This document shows positions 16,033 through 23,830 of a stretch of 64,000 nucleotides of DNA, piece by piece. This DNA comes from Pseudomonas sp. UBA5706 (GTDB taxonomy: Bacteria > Pseudomonadota > Gammaproteobacteria > Pseudomonadales > Pseudomonadaceae), in the NCBI RefSeq assembly GCF_002419965.1, contig NZ_DIHC01000057.1, positions 62,001-126,000 on the forward strand. The letters are read 5' to 3'. How positions within the stretch are numbered: position 1 is the stretch's first letter; the number at the start of each line of letters is the position of its first letter. The notes beneath the pieces were generated by a model. That model saw only the letters and a list, made by a program, of their open reading frames with translations. It did not search any database and was not told the origin of the DNA. The position numbers and the translations under genes are program-made.

Positions 16033-16285
16033 GAATCGAAATAGCGGACGTAATCGCTTCCATTCTGAATCGAAATAGCGGACGTAACCGATTCCGTTCT
16101 GAATCGAAATAGCGGACATAATCGATTCCGTTCTGAATCGAAATAGCGGACATAATCGATTCCGTTCTGAATCGAAATAGCGGACATAATCGATTCCGTT
16201 CTGAGTCGAAATAGCGGACGTAATCGATTCCGTTCTGAATCGAAATGGCGGACGTGGCCGATTCCGTTGTGAATTGAATCTGTCT
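16033..16285. repeat. 34-bp tandem repeat array, seven full copies plus a degenerate eighth
   Basis: Units start at 16033, 16067, 16101, 16135, 16169, 16203, 16237 and a decayed one at 16271. Each unit has the form GAATCGA-AATAGCGGACRTAA-TCGATTC-CGTTCT, so every copy carries a 7-bp inverted repeat and can fold into a hairpin. Copies 3-5 are identical or nearly so; the outer ones have diverged. There are no unique spacers, so it is not a CRISPR array. The 34-bp period shifts reading frame each unit, so the open frames that cross it on the minus strand are not coding. Confidence 0.95.
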
Positions 16286-16396
16286 GCGGATGTAAGGCAG
16301 AAGATGCGACTTATTGATCTGTCTATAAAACGCTTCCTTTTTCTCACCACTTCGGATGACCCCGCCTTCTGCAACTCGCTATGCTGGCGTATCCCA

Positions 16397-16825
16397 TCAG
16401 CGCCTCAACCACCGCCTAATATCGTCCAGAACAGATCGTCTTTGAACAGCCATTCTTTTTTTGATGATCAACAGCGCTAAAAGTAGCAACTCAGGTCCGT
16501 CGCAGCCAAATCGTTCGGGGATGAATAGCAGGTCCTCAAGCTCCAACAGTTCGTCAACCGAATAGTCACCCGCAGCGAATTTCTTCGCGTATGACAATAT
16601 ATCTTTCTCCAGGGAACGGATGGCGAGATACGACTTTCTCGCGACCCACCGGTCCACTATTTCATCCAGGGTGAGCGGAGCCGCTCTTAGCTCTTCAGGG
16701 AGGTGGTCTTGCATCACTTCCGACAAATCGCCCATAAAATCTATTAACTGTACGTAACTACGCATATAACTCTCACGGAATAGGATAGGCGGTGAATATA
16801 TAAATAGGCTTTTTGTTAAATTCAT
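16397..16825 (-). CDS. AT-rich hypothetical protein, possibly an orphan immunity-type gene
   Basis: 142 residues (122 if it starts at ATG 16765, which has GAGAG four bases upstream). The protein is acidic and helical, with LSEVMQDHLPEELR, SVDELLELEDLLFIPERF and a Leu/Ile-rich ELLLLALLIIKKR, and no transmembrane profile strong enough to call. Base composition is markedly more AT-rich than the neighbours, a sign of transfer. Size, acidity and isolation are reminiscent of bacteriocin or polymorphic-toxin immunity proteins, but no family was recognised with confidence. Confidence 0.5.
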   Translation of the reverse strand: MNLTKSLFIYSPPILFRESYMRSYVQLIDFMGDLSEVMQDHLPEELRAAPLTLDEIVDRWVARKSYLAIRSLEKDILSYAKKFAAGDYSVDELLELEDLLFIPERFGCDGPELLLLALLIIKKRMAVQRRSVLDDIRRWLRR

Positions 16826-16879
16826 TAAACTAAACGATCACTTCAACCCTGCTCATTTTAACGGAAACTTCCGGCGACC

Positions 16880-17045
16880 TCCGCTTAGGCGCAAGCTGCA
16901 ATAATCCGGTTTGTCGATATTTCATAGGGTGATAGCGATTCGTGTTCCAGAATCGAGGCCAATTGGGCAAGGTCAAGCATGACGCGGAATTCGTCCTGAT
17001 CAGGCAAAGCGTATTCCTTATGTGAAGCAGTTCTTCACGCTCTGT
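16880..17045 (-). pseudogene. Possible 3' remnant of an AT-rich gene
   Basis: On the minus strand one frame reads a coding-like stretch (HKEYALPDQDEFRVMLDL, continuing AQLASILEHESLSPYE) ending at a TAA near 16892, but it is closed by a TGA only a few codons upstream and has no good start other than an internal ATG. A competing 75-codon frame over the same bases looks less protein-like. It may be the tail of the same transferred gene cluster as the 142-residue ORF. Confidence 0.3.
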
Positions 17046-17128
17046 ATACCCAGGCATTAGAGAGATGCGTGTTAACCAAAGCCGCGCGTAGATAGATGCA
17101 AATGTAAGTTGTGATGTGGGGGTCGAAA

Positions 17129-17188
17129 ACTAGCGCGGGCTGTGTTGCTGAACAACCCAACTATCGAAATTCAGAAGATTCCTACACG
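17129..17188. repeat. 60-nt imperfect direct repeat, copy 2
   Basis: Partner of 15839-15898 in the same orientation. The remaining sequence from 17189 to 17453 shows no gene I can support. Confidence 0.7.
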
Positions 17189-17453
17189 GTAGAGCGCTCC
17201 GCCTTTCGAATGAAAAGAGGCTATTGGGTACCGTGGCTATGATGTTGACAGAGCGGCCTGGTCTGCATCTGCAGTCAGGTGCACGCCCGTCCCTGCATGC
17301 GCCTGCGGCTCGGCATCGCGAACGCAGCGATCCCCCGATAAAAACACGAGCAGGCAACGCGATAGAACTGTTCGCGCCCCGATTCGGTCGAACGGCATGC
17401 CTTCCGCTGGATAACCCGGCGGCTGATTCACCTTTTCGGGGCCGCCGGTTCTT

Positions 17454-18044
17454 ATGTTTGAACATCTCGACATCAATTATCTGCTCGTCAACTACGGCTA
17501 TTGGGCCGTGTTCGTGGGTTGCCTGCTCGAAGGCGAGACCATTCTGATTCTCGGCGGCCTTGCGGCTCACCAAACGTCCCTGCGGCTGATCGATGTGATT
17601 GCCGTCGCCACCTTGGGCGGGATGGTGGGTGACCAGATTCTGTTCTGGATCGGCCGCTATTTCGGGCCGCGGATATTGCCGCGCCTGCATCGTCAGAAAG
17701 CGGCGATTGACCGGGTCTCCGGGCTGATCGAACGCTACCCGACGGCGTCGATTTTCTCCGTGCGCTTTCTTTACGGCATGCGTTTGGTCGGGCCACTGGT
17801 GATTGGTGCCAGTCGCCTGTCGCCGATTCGCTTCTCGCTGGTCAATCTGCTCGGCGCGGCGGTGTGGGCCACGCTATTCGTGATGGGCGGTTATTGGGCG
17901 GGCGAGGCGTTGGAGAATCTGTTGGGAAATCTAAAACCTTATCGTCTGCCGATCTTTATCGGTGTTGTGGTCGTTGCGGCAGGGGTGGCGTTGTACCGCC
18001 ATCGCCGGGCGAAGGTTCGCGCCGCACGGCCGTCGACGAAGTAA
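17454..18044 (+). CDS. DedA-family inner-membrane protein
   Basis: 196-residue member of the DedA/VTT family, polytopic inner-membrane proteins tied to undecaprenyl-phosphate or lipid flipping and membrane homeostasis. Signatures visible are VGCLLEGETILILGG (the conserved acidic E in the first re-entrant helix), GGMVGDQILFWIGRYFG (the conserved GD), and RFLYGMRLVGPLVIG (conserved Arg residues). The C-terminus is Arg/Lys-rich. It appears to stand alone; no Shine-Dalgarno of note precedes the ATG. Confidence 0.93.
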   Translation: MFEHLDINYLLVNYGYWAVFVGCLLEGETILILGGLAAHQTSLRLIDVIAVATLGGMVGDQILFWIGRYFGPRILPRLHRQKAAIDRVSGLIERYPTASIFSVRFLYGMRLVGPLVIGASRLSPIRFSLVNLLGAAVWATLFVMGGYWAGEALENLLGNLKPYRLPIFIGVVVVAAGVALYRHRRAKVRAARPSTK

Positions 18045-18194
18045 CTCGTACACCGGCCGGGGTTATCGCTTTCGCGACGCCGGCCTTGCTCTGCAACTCA
18101 AAACCTGCCGAAGATCTGTCTTGCCAACCCTTCCCCAGTGCCCCGCTCGCCTCTATAACGACAACCCGGCTCATTGATTCACAGGATCGACAGC

Positions 18195-18980
18195 ATGAAC
18201 ACATGCATTACCGCCAGCCTCCTGCTGGGCGTGTTGGGCGTAGCTCAGGCGCAGGCCGCCGAGCCGATTTCGCATCTGGATGCGGTTCAGCAGCGGGGCG
18301 AATTGGCCGTCTGCACGACGGGCGATTACAAGCCTTATACCTTTCTCAAGCCCGACGGCCAGTACGAGGGCATCGACATTGAGCTGGCGCAGTCGCTCGC
18401 ACAGGGTCTGGGGGTGAAGGTGAAGTGGGAGCCGACGACCTGGAAAACCCTGATGACAGACTTCACCGCGGGTAAATGCGACATCGCAGTGGGCGGGATT
18501 TCGGTGACGCTGGACCGCCAGAAGAATGCGTTTTTCAGCGATACCCTCGATGTCGACGGCAAGGTGCCGCTGGTGCGCTGCGAGGATCAATCGAAGTACC
18601 AGAGCGTTGCGCAAATCAACCAACCCAACGTGCGCGTGATCGAGCCGCAAGGTGGAATCAACGAGGCATTTGCCCGGGCTTATCTGCCCAATGCCAAGCT
18701 TGAATTCCATGACAACAAGACGATCTTTCAGCAGGTGCTGGACAACAAGGCCGACGTGATGATCACCGACGCTTCTGAAGCCTTGTACCAACAGAAGCGC
18801 ATGCCGGGGCTGTGCACGGTGAACCCTTCGCGCTATATGCAATATGGCGAGAAGGCGTACCTGTTGCCCCGTGACGATGTGAGCTGGAAGTCGTATGTGG
18901 ATCAGTGGCTGCACCTGTCGAAGGCCACGGGGGCGTATCACAAGGTGGTGGCGCAGTGGCTGGCGGTGCCGCCGCAGTAA
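18195..18980 (+). CDS. pheC: PheC-like periplasmic cyclohexadienyl/arogenate dehydratase
   Basis: 261 residues with a Sec signal peptide (MNTCITASLLLGVLGVAQAQA) and a periplasmic binding-protein type II fold. It resembles solute-binding proteins but shares with Pseudomonas PheC the motifs TTGDYKP, EGIDIELAQSLA, NNKADVMITDASEA and EKAYLLPRD-SYVDQWLHL. PheC converts prephenate and arogenate to phenylpyruvate and phenylalanine in the periplasm. An ABC-type amino-acid binding protein is the alternative; the absence of permease or ATPase genes nearby favours the enzyme. The ATG at 18195 is used because the earlier ATG at 18174 adds charged residues before the signal. Confidence 0.7.
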   Translation: MNTCITASLLLGVLGVAQAQAAEPISHLDAVQQRGELAVCTTGDYKPYTFLKPDGQYEGIDIELAQSLAQGLGVKVKWEPTTWKTLMTDFTAGKCDIAVGGISVTLDRQKNAFFSDTLDVDGKVPLVRCEDQSKYQSVAQINQPNVRVIEPQGGINEAFARAYLPNAKLEFHDNKTIFQQVLDNKADVMITDASEALYQQKRMPGLCTVNPSRYMQYGEKAYLLPRDDVSWKSYVDQWLHLSKATGAYHKVVAQWLAVPPQ

Positions 18981-19126
18981 ACGAATCCCTCCGTCGGTCC
19001 GGCTTGCCGGGGGGTGGCGTCATTGATAGCAGCCCGCTGCACGGCACGATTTAAGCGCTTGTGCAGTGCGCTGGCGATTGAGCATCATGCTCGCACGTCA
19101 CCTCGGCGAAGGACCCTGCCGCATTC

Positions 19127-20107
19127 ATGAAGACCAGCAAGAGCATCACCCGCGCGTTTTGTGTCGAATTGCAGCAAGAACTCTCGATCGTTGCTGCGCG
19201 GCGTGAGTATTTCTCCCAGGAACCGCCTCGGGCGCGCTTCAACTTTCTGTGCTCGACAGAGGCCTGTCGCGCGCAGGGCGTGAAGATCACGGGCGTGCGT
19301 TATGACGTGAAGCCCCAGGAGCATCCAACCTTCGTCGCGGCGCACTTCAGGGCCAACCCCAATTACGAGCACCACGTCGATTGTGAATGGGTCGACGAGG
19401 GCGCGCCTGACGAAGAAACTCCCGCGCTTCAGGAAACCGAATCGCAGAGCGCGCTGCGCAAGGTCAAACGCAAACTGGATGATTACATCGATGTGTTTGA
19501 CCCCGCACTCAGGGAGCGCGTGAAATCAGAACCCGCTGCGGCTCCTGCGCCCGACAAGACTCCAGATGAACAAACGACCGATGTAAGGGCTGCGTCTGAC
19601 ACGCCGAAAAACAAACAGCCTGCGCAAACCCGCACCAATAATCTGGAGCGGCTGGTGGACAGCTTCCGTCAGGCTCAGGCGCAGCTCACCAAGGAAGAGT
19701 TCGCCCTGCTGACTCTGCGCGTTCCGGGTCAGGGTGAGGTTTCGCTGCGTGCGTATTTTCGCCATATCAAGTTCGCCCAATTGGCGGACCCGCGCAGGGT
19801 GCTCTACGGCGGCGGGCTGGTGGAGCGCTATGGCACCGGGTTCAAGTTCAAATTCTTCGATCGGCTGCAAGGCAAGCAGGTGACGCTGTACGTCTCACCT
19901 GCCCAGATGCAGGCCTATCGTTCAAGCCGCTATATCAGTGAGCTTTTGAGTCACGCCAATGAGGTGCGCTTCTTTACCGTGTTTGCGTTGGGGACGCTCA
20001 AAGCCAGCCCTTCGGGCAAGAGCGTCAGCGTGGAGATCGAGGATTTGCGACATCTGGCGATTGTGCTCGGCCCGGCAAAAACCCCAGACGAGCACCAGTC
20101 GCAGTGA
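19127..20107 (+). CDS. Hypothetical protein with a Cys/His N-terminal motif
   Basis: 326 residues, no recognised family. The N-terminal 90 residues hold CSTEACRAQG ... HHVDCEW, a C-x4-C-x(about 45)-H-H-x2-C arrangement that could bind zinc. Residues 90-170 are low-complexity and charged (EEGAPDEE, PAAAPAPDKTPDEQ), probably a linker. The C-terminal 150 residues (NLERLVDSFRQAQAQLTKEEFALLTLRVPGQGEVSLRAYF ..., LYVSPAQMQAYRSSRYISELL) look like a globular domain. No signal peptide. The layout of zinc module, linker and globular domain suggests a nucleic-acid or protein-binding role, which is a guess. Confidence 0.75.
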   Translation: MKTSKSITRAFCVELQQELSIVAARREYFSQEPPRARFNFLCSTEACRAQGVKITGVRYDVKPQEHPTFVAAHFRANPNYEHHVDCEWVDEGAPDEETPALQETESQSALRKVKRKLDDYIDVFDPALRERVKSEPAAAPAPDKTPDEQTTDVRAASDTPKNKQPAQTRTNNLERLVDSFRQAQAQLTKEEFALLTLRVPGQGEVSLRAYFRHIKFAQLADPRRVLYGGGLVERYGTGFKFKFFDRLQGKQVTLYVSPAQMQAYRSSRYISELLSHANEVRFFTVFALGTLKASPSGKSVSVEIEDLRHLAIVLGPAKTPDEHQSQ

Positions 20108-20150
20108 GCCGCCTGTCATCCTTCAGAAAGGGTCAACCGGAGGCTCAGCA

Positions 20151-20774
20151 TCACGCCGCGTTGCGCGACGTGATGTAGTCCAGAAAGGTGCTCAGGTCCG
20201 AACCTGAGAGCATTCTGGCGACAGATTTGACCTCTTCCATCGGCCAGTCCCACCACGCCGCACGCAGCAGTTGCTCGCGAACCTCTTCGTCGAAGCGCCA
20301 GCGGATGAATTTGCAGGGATTGCCGCCGACCACCGCGAACGGCGGCACGTCTCGGGCGACTACCGCTCCAGCGGCCACGATGGCACCATGCCCGATGGTC
20401 ACGCCGGACAGGATGGTGGCACCGGCGCAGATCCAGCAATCGCTGCCGATGAGTACATCGCCTTTGCTCGGCGCGTAATCCTTGATGTCTTCCAGCCCCT
20501 TCATCATCGCCGGGAAGGGATAGGTGGTGAGCCAATCAGTACGGTGCTCGCCGCCGAGCAGGACCTTCACCCCGGCGGCAATCGAGGTATAAGAACCGAT
20601 GCGCAGCACGGTGTCGTCACCGAACTCGAACACTTCCGGAATGCCATAGGTGCCCGTGCCCACGACGTAGTGCGGATAGCGCAGGCGGATTTTCTCCGGC
20701 GCACGTTCGAGCTTATCCAGGCTGCGCAGGCGCTTTCTGGTTTTGCGGGTCTTGAGCAGTTCGAGGAGTTTCAT
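20151..20774 (-). CDS. CatB-type (xenobiotic acyltransferase) O-acetyltransferase
   Basis: 207-residue left-handed beta-helix acetyltransferase. Hexapeptide-like turns run through RIGSYTSIAAGVKVLLGG, VLIGSDCWICAGATILSGVTIGHGAIVAAGAVVARDVPPFAVVGGNP, with the catalytic His expected in GGEHRTDW, followed by the XAT C-terminal FIRWRFDEEVREQLL. The ATG at 20774 begins the helical leader; the longer frame to 20909 would overlap the glycosyltransferase. Located 42 bp downstream of a family 2 glycosyltransferase on the same strand, so it probably acetylates a surface sugar. Confidence 0.9.
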   Translation of the reverse strand: MKLLELLKTRKTRKRLRSLDKLERAPEKIRLRYPHYVVGTGTYGIPEVFEFGDDTVLRIGSYTSIAAGVKVLLGGEHRTDWLTTYPFPAMMKGLEDIKDYAPSKGDVLIGSDCWICAGATILSGVTIGHGAIVAAGAVVARDVPPFAVVGGNPCKFIRWRFDEEVREQLLRAAWWDWPMEEVKSVARMLSGSDLSTFLDYITSRNAA

Positions 20775-20815
20775 GCAGTTGTCCGTAAGCGAAAGCAGGC
20801 GCGCCGGTGATCGGT

Positions 20816-21718
20816 TCAGCTGCCTTGGCGGTGCAGCAACAGACGCTTGAAGCGGCGGAAGGTGGTTTTGTTGAACTGTCGGAAGGGGATCGAGCGCAGC
20901 AATGTCCAAGCGTACTTTTTATCGCTGACCACTGCGTACTTCAAGGCTTTGTTGATGATCGCAGTCAATCCGCGGTTATACGCCGGGTGCGTTCGATAGG
21001 GGGCGATGGTGCGCATGTCGGCGTCTAACAGCACCTTGTAGCGCCGCGACAGGTTGTTGGGGTGGCGGCGGTAGCGGGTGACGCTCACCGGCAGCACATG
21101 AACCTCATAGCCTTTGCAGGCGATTTTGAGGGTCATTTGGAAATCCTGGACCCTGATGTCGGGGTCGTAAAAATCAACGCTTTTAAGCGCATCCATGCGG
21201 TATAGCGACACCGGGGCACCGACCACGACCGCGTCGCCGAGGATTTCATCGAAGGTAAGCTTCTTGATCCCTGAGAGCTTCTGGATCTTGGTGTCGTTGC
21301 CGTCCGAGTCCATGTAGATAATCAGCGCGCCGACACAGCCGACTTCTGGGTGCTGGTTCAGGTACTCGGCGCGCAGACGCACGGATGAGGGCAGCATGAT
21401 GTCGTCCAGATCAGGCGTGCAAACGTAGTCACCCCGAGCGTACTTGAGCCCGTGGTTCAAGGCGGCACTGACGCCGCCGTTGGCCTGGGAGTACAGCTGG
21501 AAATCGTATTTGCCTTGCAGCGCCTCAAGCATCGCCACGCTGTTATCACTGGAACCATCGTCGACGATGATGACTTCGAAGTTCTGATAGTCCTGGGCGA
21601 AGATGCTGGCAATGGCGGCGTCCAGATACCTTTCTGCGTTGTAGCAGGGCGCGATGATCGATACGAGGGGCATCGAGTCATGCTGGGGCCGCAGTTCTGG
21701 GGTGATTTGGTCAGTCAT
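20816..21718 (-). CDS. Family 2 glycosyltransferase
   Basis: 300-residue GT-A fold glycosyltransferase: VSIIAPCYNAERYLDAAIASIFAQDYQNFEVIIVDDGSSDNS at the N-terminus (nucleotide-sugar site) and TPDLDDIM as the metal-binding DxD-like motif, then IRVQDFQMTL as the catalytic-base region. A second ATG fifteen codons in (MPLVSII) is a possible alternative start. Forms a two-gene unit with the downstream acetyltransferase; there are no polymerase, flippase or other sugar genes around, so the glycan modified is unknown. Confidence 0.93.
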   Translation of the reverse strand: MTDQITPELRPQHDSMPLVSIIAPCYNAERYLDAAIASIFAQDYQNFEVIIVDDGSSDNSVAMLEALQGKYDFQLYSQANGGVSAALNHGLKYARGDYVCTPDLDDIMLPSSVRLRAEYLNQHPEVGCVGALIIYMDSDGNDTKIQKLSGIKKLTFDEILGDAVVVGAPVSLYRMDALKSVDFYDPDIRVQDFQMTLKIACKGYEVHVLPVSVTRYRRHPNNLSRRYKVLLDADMRTIAPYRTHPAYNRGLTAIINKALKYAVVSDKKYAWTLLRSIPFRQFNKTTFRRFKRLLLHRQGS

Positions 21719-21904
21719 AATTCTGTTTGTTGTGTCTCTACGACCGGATCAGATGCATTTCGCTACGATCCCTGTACAAAACAGACACATGATGCGGCAA
21801 AGCGATGGCTTTTGTCATGAATGATTGGCGGTTGGGATTGGAAAAAACAGTCAGGCCCTAGCGGGTCGAGGGTGTATTCAATGCAATCCATGGATGGCAG
21901 CCAA

Positions 21905-21946
21905 TAAAAAACCCCGCTGCTCATACGAACAACGGGGTCTTTTTTG
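21905..21946 (-). terminator. Rho-independent terminator of the cyo operon
   Basis: On the minus strand ACCCCGTTG ... CAGCGGGGT forms a strong stem followed by TTTTTTATT, 15 bp past the cyoE stop. Confidence 0.92.
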
Positions 21947-21960
21947 TTGGGTTCAGGCGA

Positions 21961-22851
21961 TCAAGGCGCTGCGTACGTTACCAGCAGTTCCTTAGTTACC
22001 TGAAAATCCAGCGACATTGCCACGCTCAAAGCTGTGATAGTGAAGATGGAGAACACGAACAGCTTGCGTGCCCAAACGATGTCGTCTTTGGCCTTGTAGC
22101 CTGTCCACGCCATGTATAACCAGTACATGCCCATCGCAGCAGCGACGGCCAGATAGTTGAGCCCGGCGTAACCGCCGAACGTCAGCATCAACGTCGCCAA
22201 CAGAAACGCCAGGATGTAGATCAGGATATGCCGCTTGGCCACCCGAATGCCGCGCTTGACCGGAAGAACCGGAATCGAGGCAGCCAGGTAGTCGTTGAAG
22301 CGGAAAATCGCGATGGCGTAGGAGTGAGGCATCTGCCACAGGCTGAACATGACCAGCAAAGTCAGCGCAGCAAGGTCGAAGCTGTTACTCACTGCGACAT
22401 AGCCAATGACGGGAGGCATCGCTCCGGAGAGACTGCCGACCAATGTTCCGTGAACGGATTTGCGTTTCAGGTACAGGCTGTAGAAGCCGACGTAAATCAC
22501 AAAACCGATCACTGCAAACAGTGCCGCCAGGGCGTTGGCCTTGAAGTACAACAGGCCAACACCGATCACACCCAGCACCGTGGCATAAGCCAGCGCCAGT
22601 TTCAGGGAAACCAGCCCCTGAACCAGCACACGGTTCTTAGTGCGTTCCATCTTCAGATCGATATCGCGGTCGATGCAGTTGTTGAAGACACAACCGGACG
22701 CTACGACCAGCGACGTACCAATCATCGCTACGAGGAACAGGCCGAAATCGACATGCCCCTTGGACGCCAGAAAAAAGCCACCAGCCACCGAAAGCACGTT
22801 ACCGAAAATGATCCCCGGTTTGGTGATTTGGATAAAGTGCTTCAGTGACAT
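21961..22851 (-). CDS. cyoE: Protohaem IX farnesyltransferase (haem O synthase)
   Basis: 296-residue polytopic UbiA-family prenyltransferase that adds farnesyl to haem b to make the haem O required by the bo3 oxidase. The first Asp-rich motif NNCIDRDIDLKMERT and the second (SLYLKRKSVHGTLVGSLSGAMPP) region are visible. Last gene of cyoABCDE, 10 bp after cyoD. Confidence 0.97.
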   Translation of the reverse strand: MSLKHFIQITKPGIIFGNVLSVAGGFFLASKGHVDFGLFLVAMIGTSLVVASGCVFNNCIDRDIDLKMERTKNRVLVQGLVSLKLALAYATVLGVIGVGLLYFKANALAALFAVIGFVIYVGFYSLYLKRKSVHGTLVGSLSGAMPPVIGYVAVSNSFDLAALTLLVMFSLWQMPHSYAIAIFRFNDYLAASIPVLPVKRGIRVAKRHILIYILAFLLATLMLTFGGYAGLNYLAVAAAMGMYWLYMAWTGYKAKDDIVWARKLFVFSIFTITALSVAMSLDFQVTKELLVTYAAP

Positions 22852-22861
22852 CAGGTTTTCC

Positions 22862-23194
22862 TCACTTCGCCATCATGGCGGTGTGAATGCTGAACATGAT
22901 CCAGACAGTCAGGCCCACCAGCAGAAGGATAACCAGCGTTGCGAACGCGAAAGCGACCACGTTGTTGCGCTGTCCAGTCGAACGATCCAGGTGCAGGAAA
23001 TACACCAGGTGAACCAGAACCTGAACGACTGCGAAGATCAGCACGACCCACAGGGTGGCGATTTTCGAGATTGTCGGGAACATCACCAGACCGAAAGGAA
23101 CCGCGGTCAGGATGATCGACAGTACGAAACCGACCATGTACGACTTGTAGCTGCCATGGCTGGAGTCGTCATGAGATTGATGTGAATTCGCCAT
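22862..23194 (-). CDS. cyoD: Cytochrome bo3 ubiquinol oxidase subunit IV
   Basis: 110-residue subunit with three transmembrane helices (GFVLSIILTAVPFGLVM, TLWVVLIFAVVQVLVHLVYFLHL, VAFAFATLVILLLVGLTVWIM) and a His-rich N-terminus. It begins immediately after the cyoC stop. Confidence 0.97.
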   Translation of the reverse strand: MANSHQSHDDSSHGSYKSYMVGFVLSIILTAVPFGLVMFPTISKIATLWVVLIFAVVQVLVHLVYFLHLDRSTGQRNNVVAFAFATLVILLLVGLTVWIMFSIHTAMMAK

Positions 23195-23827
23195 TTAGAT
23201 GGTCCCCATCAGATAGACAACGGTGAACACGCAGATCCAGACCACGTCCAGGAAGTGCCAGAACAGGCTGAGCATGCTCAGGCGGGTCTGGTTGGTCCCG
23301 GTCAGGCCGTGCTTGTTGACCTGGTACATCAGGATCGCCATCCAGATCAGACCGCTGGTTACGTGCACACCGTGGGTGCCTACCAGCGTGAAGAACGCCG
23401 AGAGGAAGCCGCTGCGGTTAGGACCGTAGCCTTCGGAGATCAGCATGTGGAACTCATTGATCTCCATGCCGATGAAGCCCAGACCGAACAGGAAGGTCAC
23501 GAACAACCAACCCAGCACGCCCGACTTGTTGCCTTTGTGCATCGCCAACATGGCGAAACCGTAGGTGATCGAACTGAGCAACAGGCAGGCGGTTTCGCCA
23601 AGCACGTAAGGCAGTTCGAAAATGTCGTGGCCCGAAGGACCACCTGCGACGTTGTTAACCAGCACTGCATAGGCGGCGAAGATCGACGCGAACAAAATGC
23701 AGTCGGTCATCAGGTACAACCAGAAGCCGAAGATTTTCATCTCGCCGGCGTCGTGATGACCGTGATCATGATCATGGTCATGCGCGTGGTCGTGACCCTT
23801 CGCACCATCAAATACTAAGTTCGACAT
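23195..23827 (-). CDS. cyoC: Cytochrome bo3 ubiquinol oxidase subunit III
   Basis: 210-residue five-helix subunit of the COX3 family. A histidine- and aspartate-rich N-terminus (HDHAHDHDHDHGHHD) precedes KIFGFWLYLMTDCILFASIFAAYAVL. It is packed between cyoB and cyoD with only a few bases on either side. Confidence 0.97.
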   Translation of the reverse strand: MSNLVFDGAKGHDHAHDHDHDHGHHDAGEMKIFGFWLYLMTDCILFASIFAAYAVLVNNVAGGPSGHDIFELPYVLGETACLLLSSITYGFAMLAMHKGNKSGVLGWLFVTFLFGLGFIGMEINEFHMLISEGYGPNRSGFLSAFFTLVGTHGVHVTSGLIWMAILMYQVNKHGLTGTNQTRLSMLSLFWHFLDVVWICVFTVVYLMGTI

Positions 23828-23830
23828 TGT

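Noticed and set aside
16033..16285. CRISPR array
   Set aside because: Units are contiguous with no unique spacers and no cas genes are nearby.
15940..16374. Minus-strand frame of 144 codons with repeated peptide blocks
   Set aside because: It simply translates the 34-bp tandem repeat in rotating frames; unit length is not a multiple of three, so no protein repeat is selected.
14309..17453. Intact prophage or integrative element
   Set aside because: Apart from the antirepressor module there are no integrase, repressor, lysis, packaging or structural genes.
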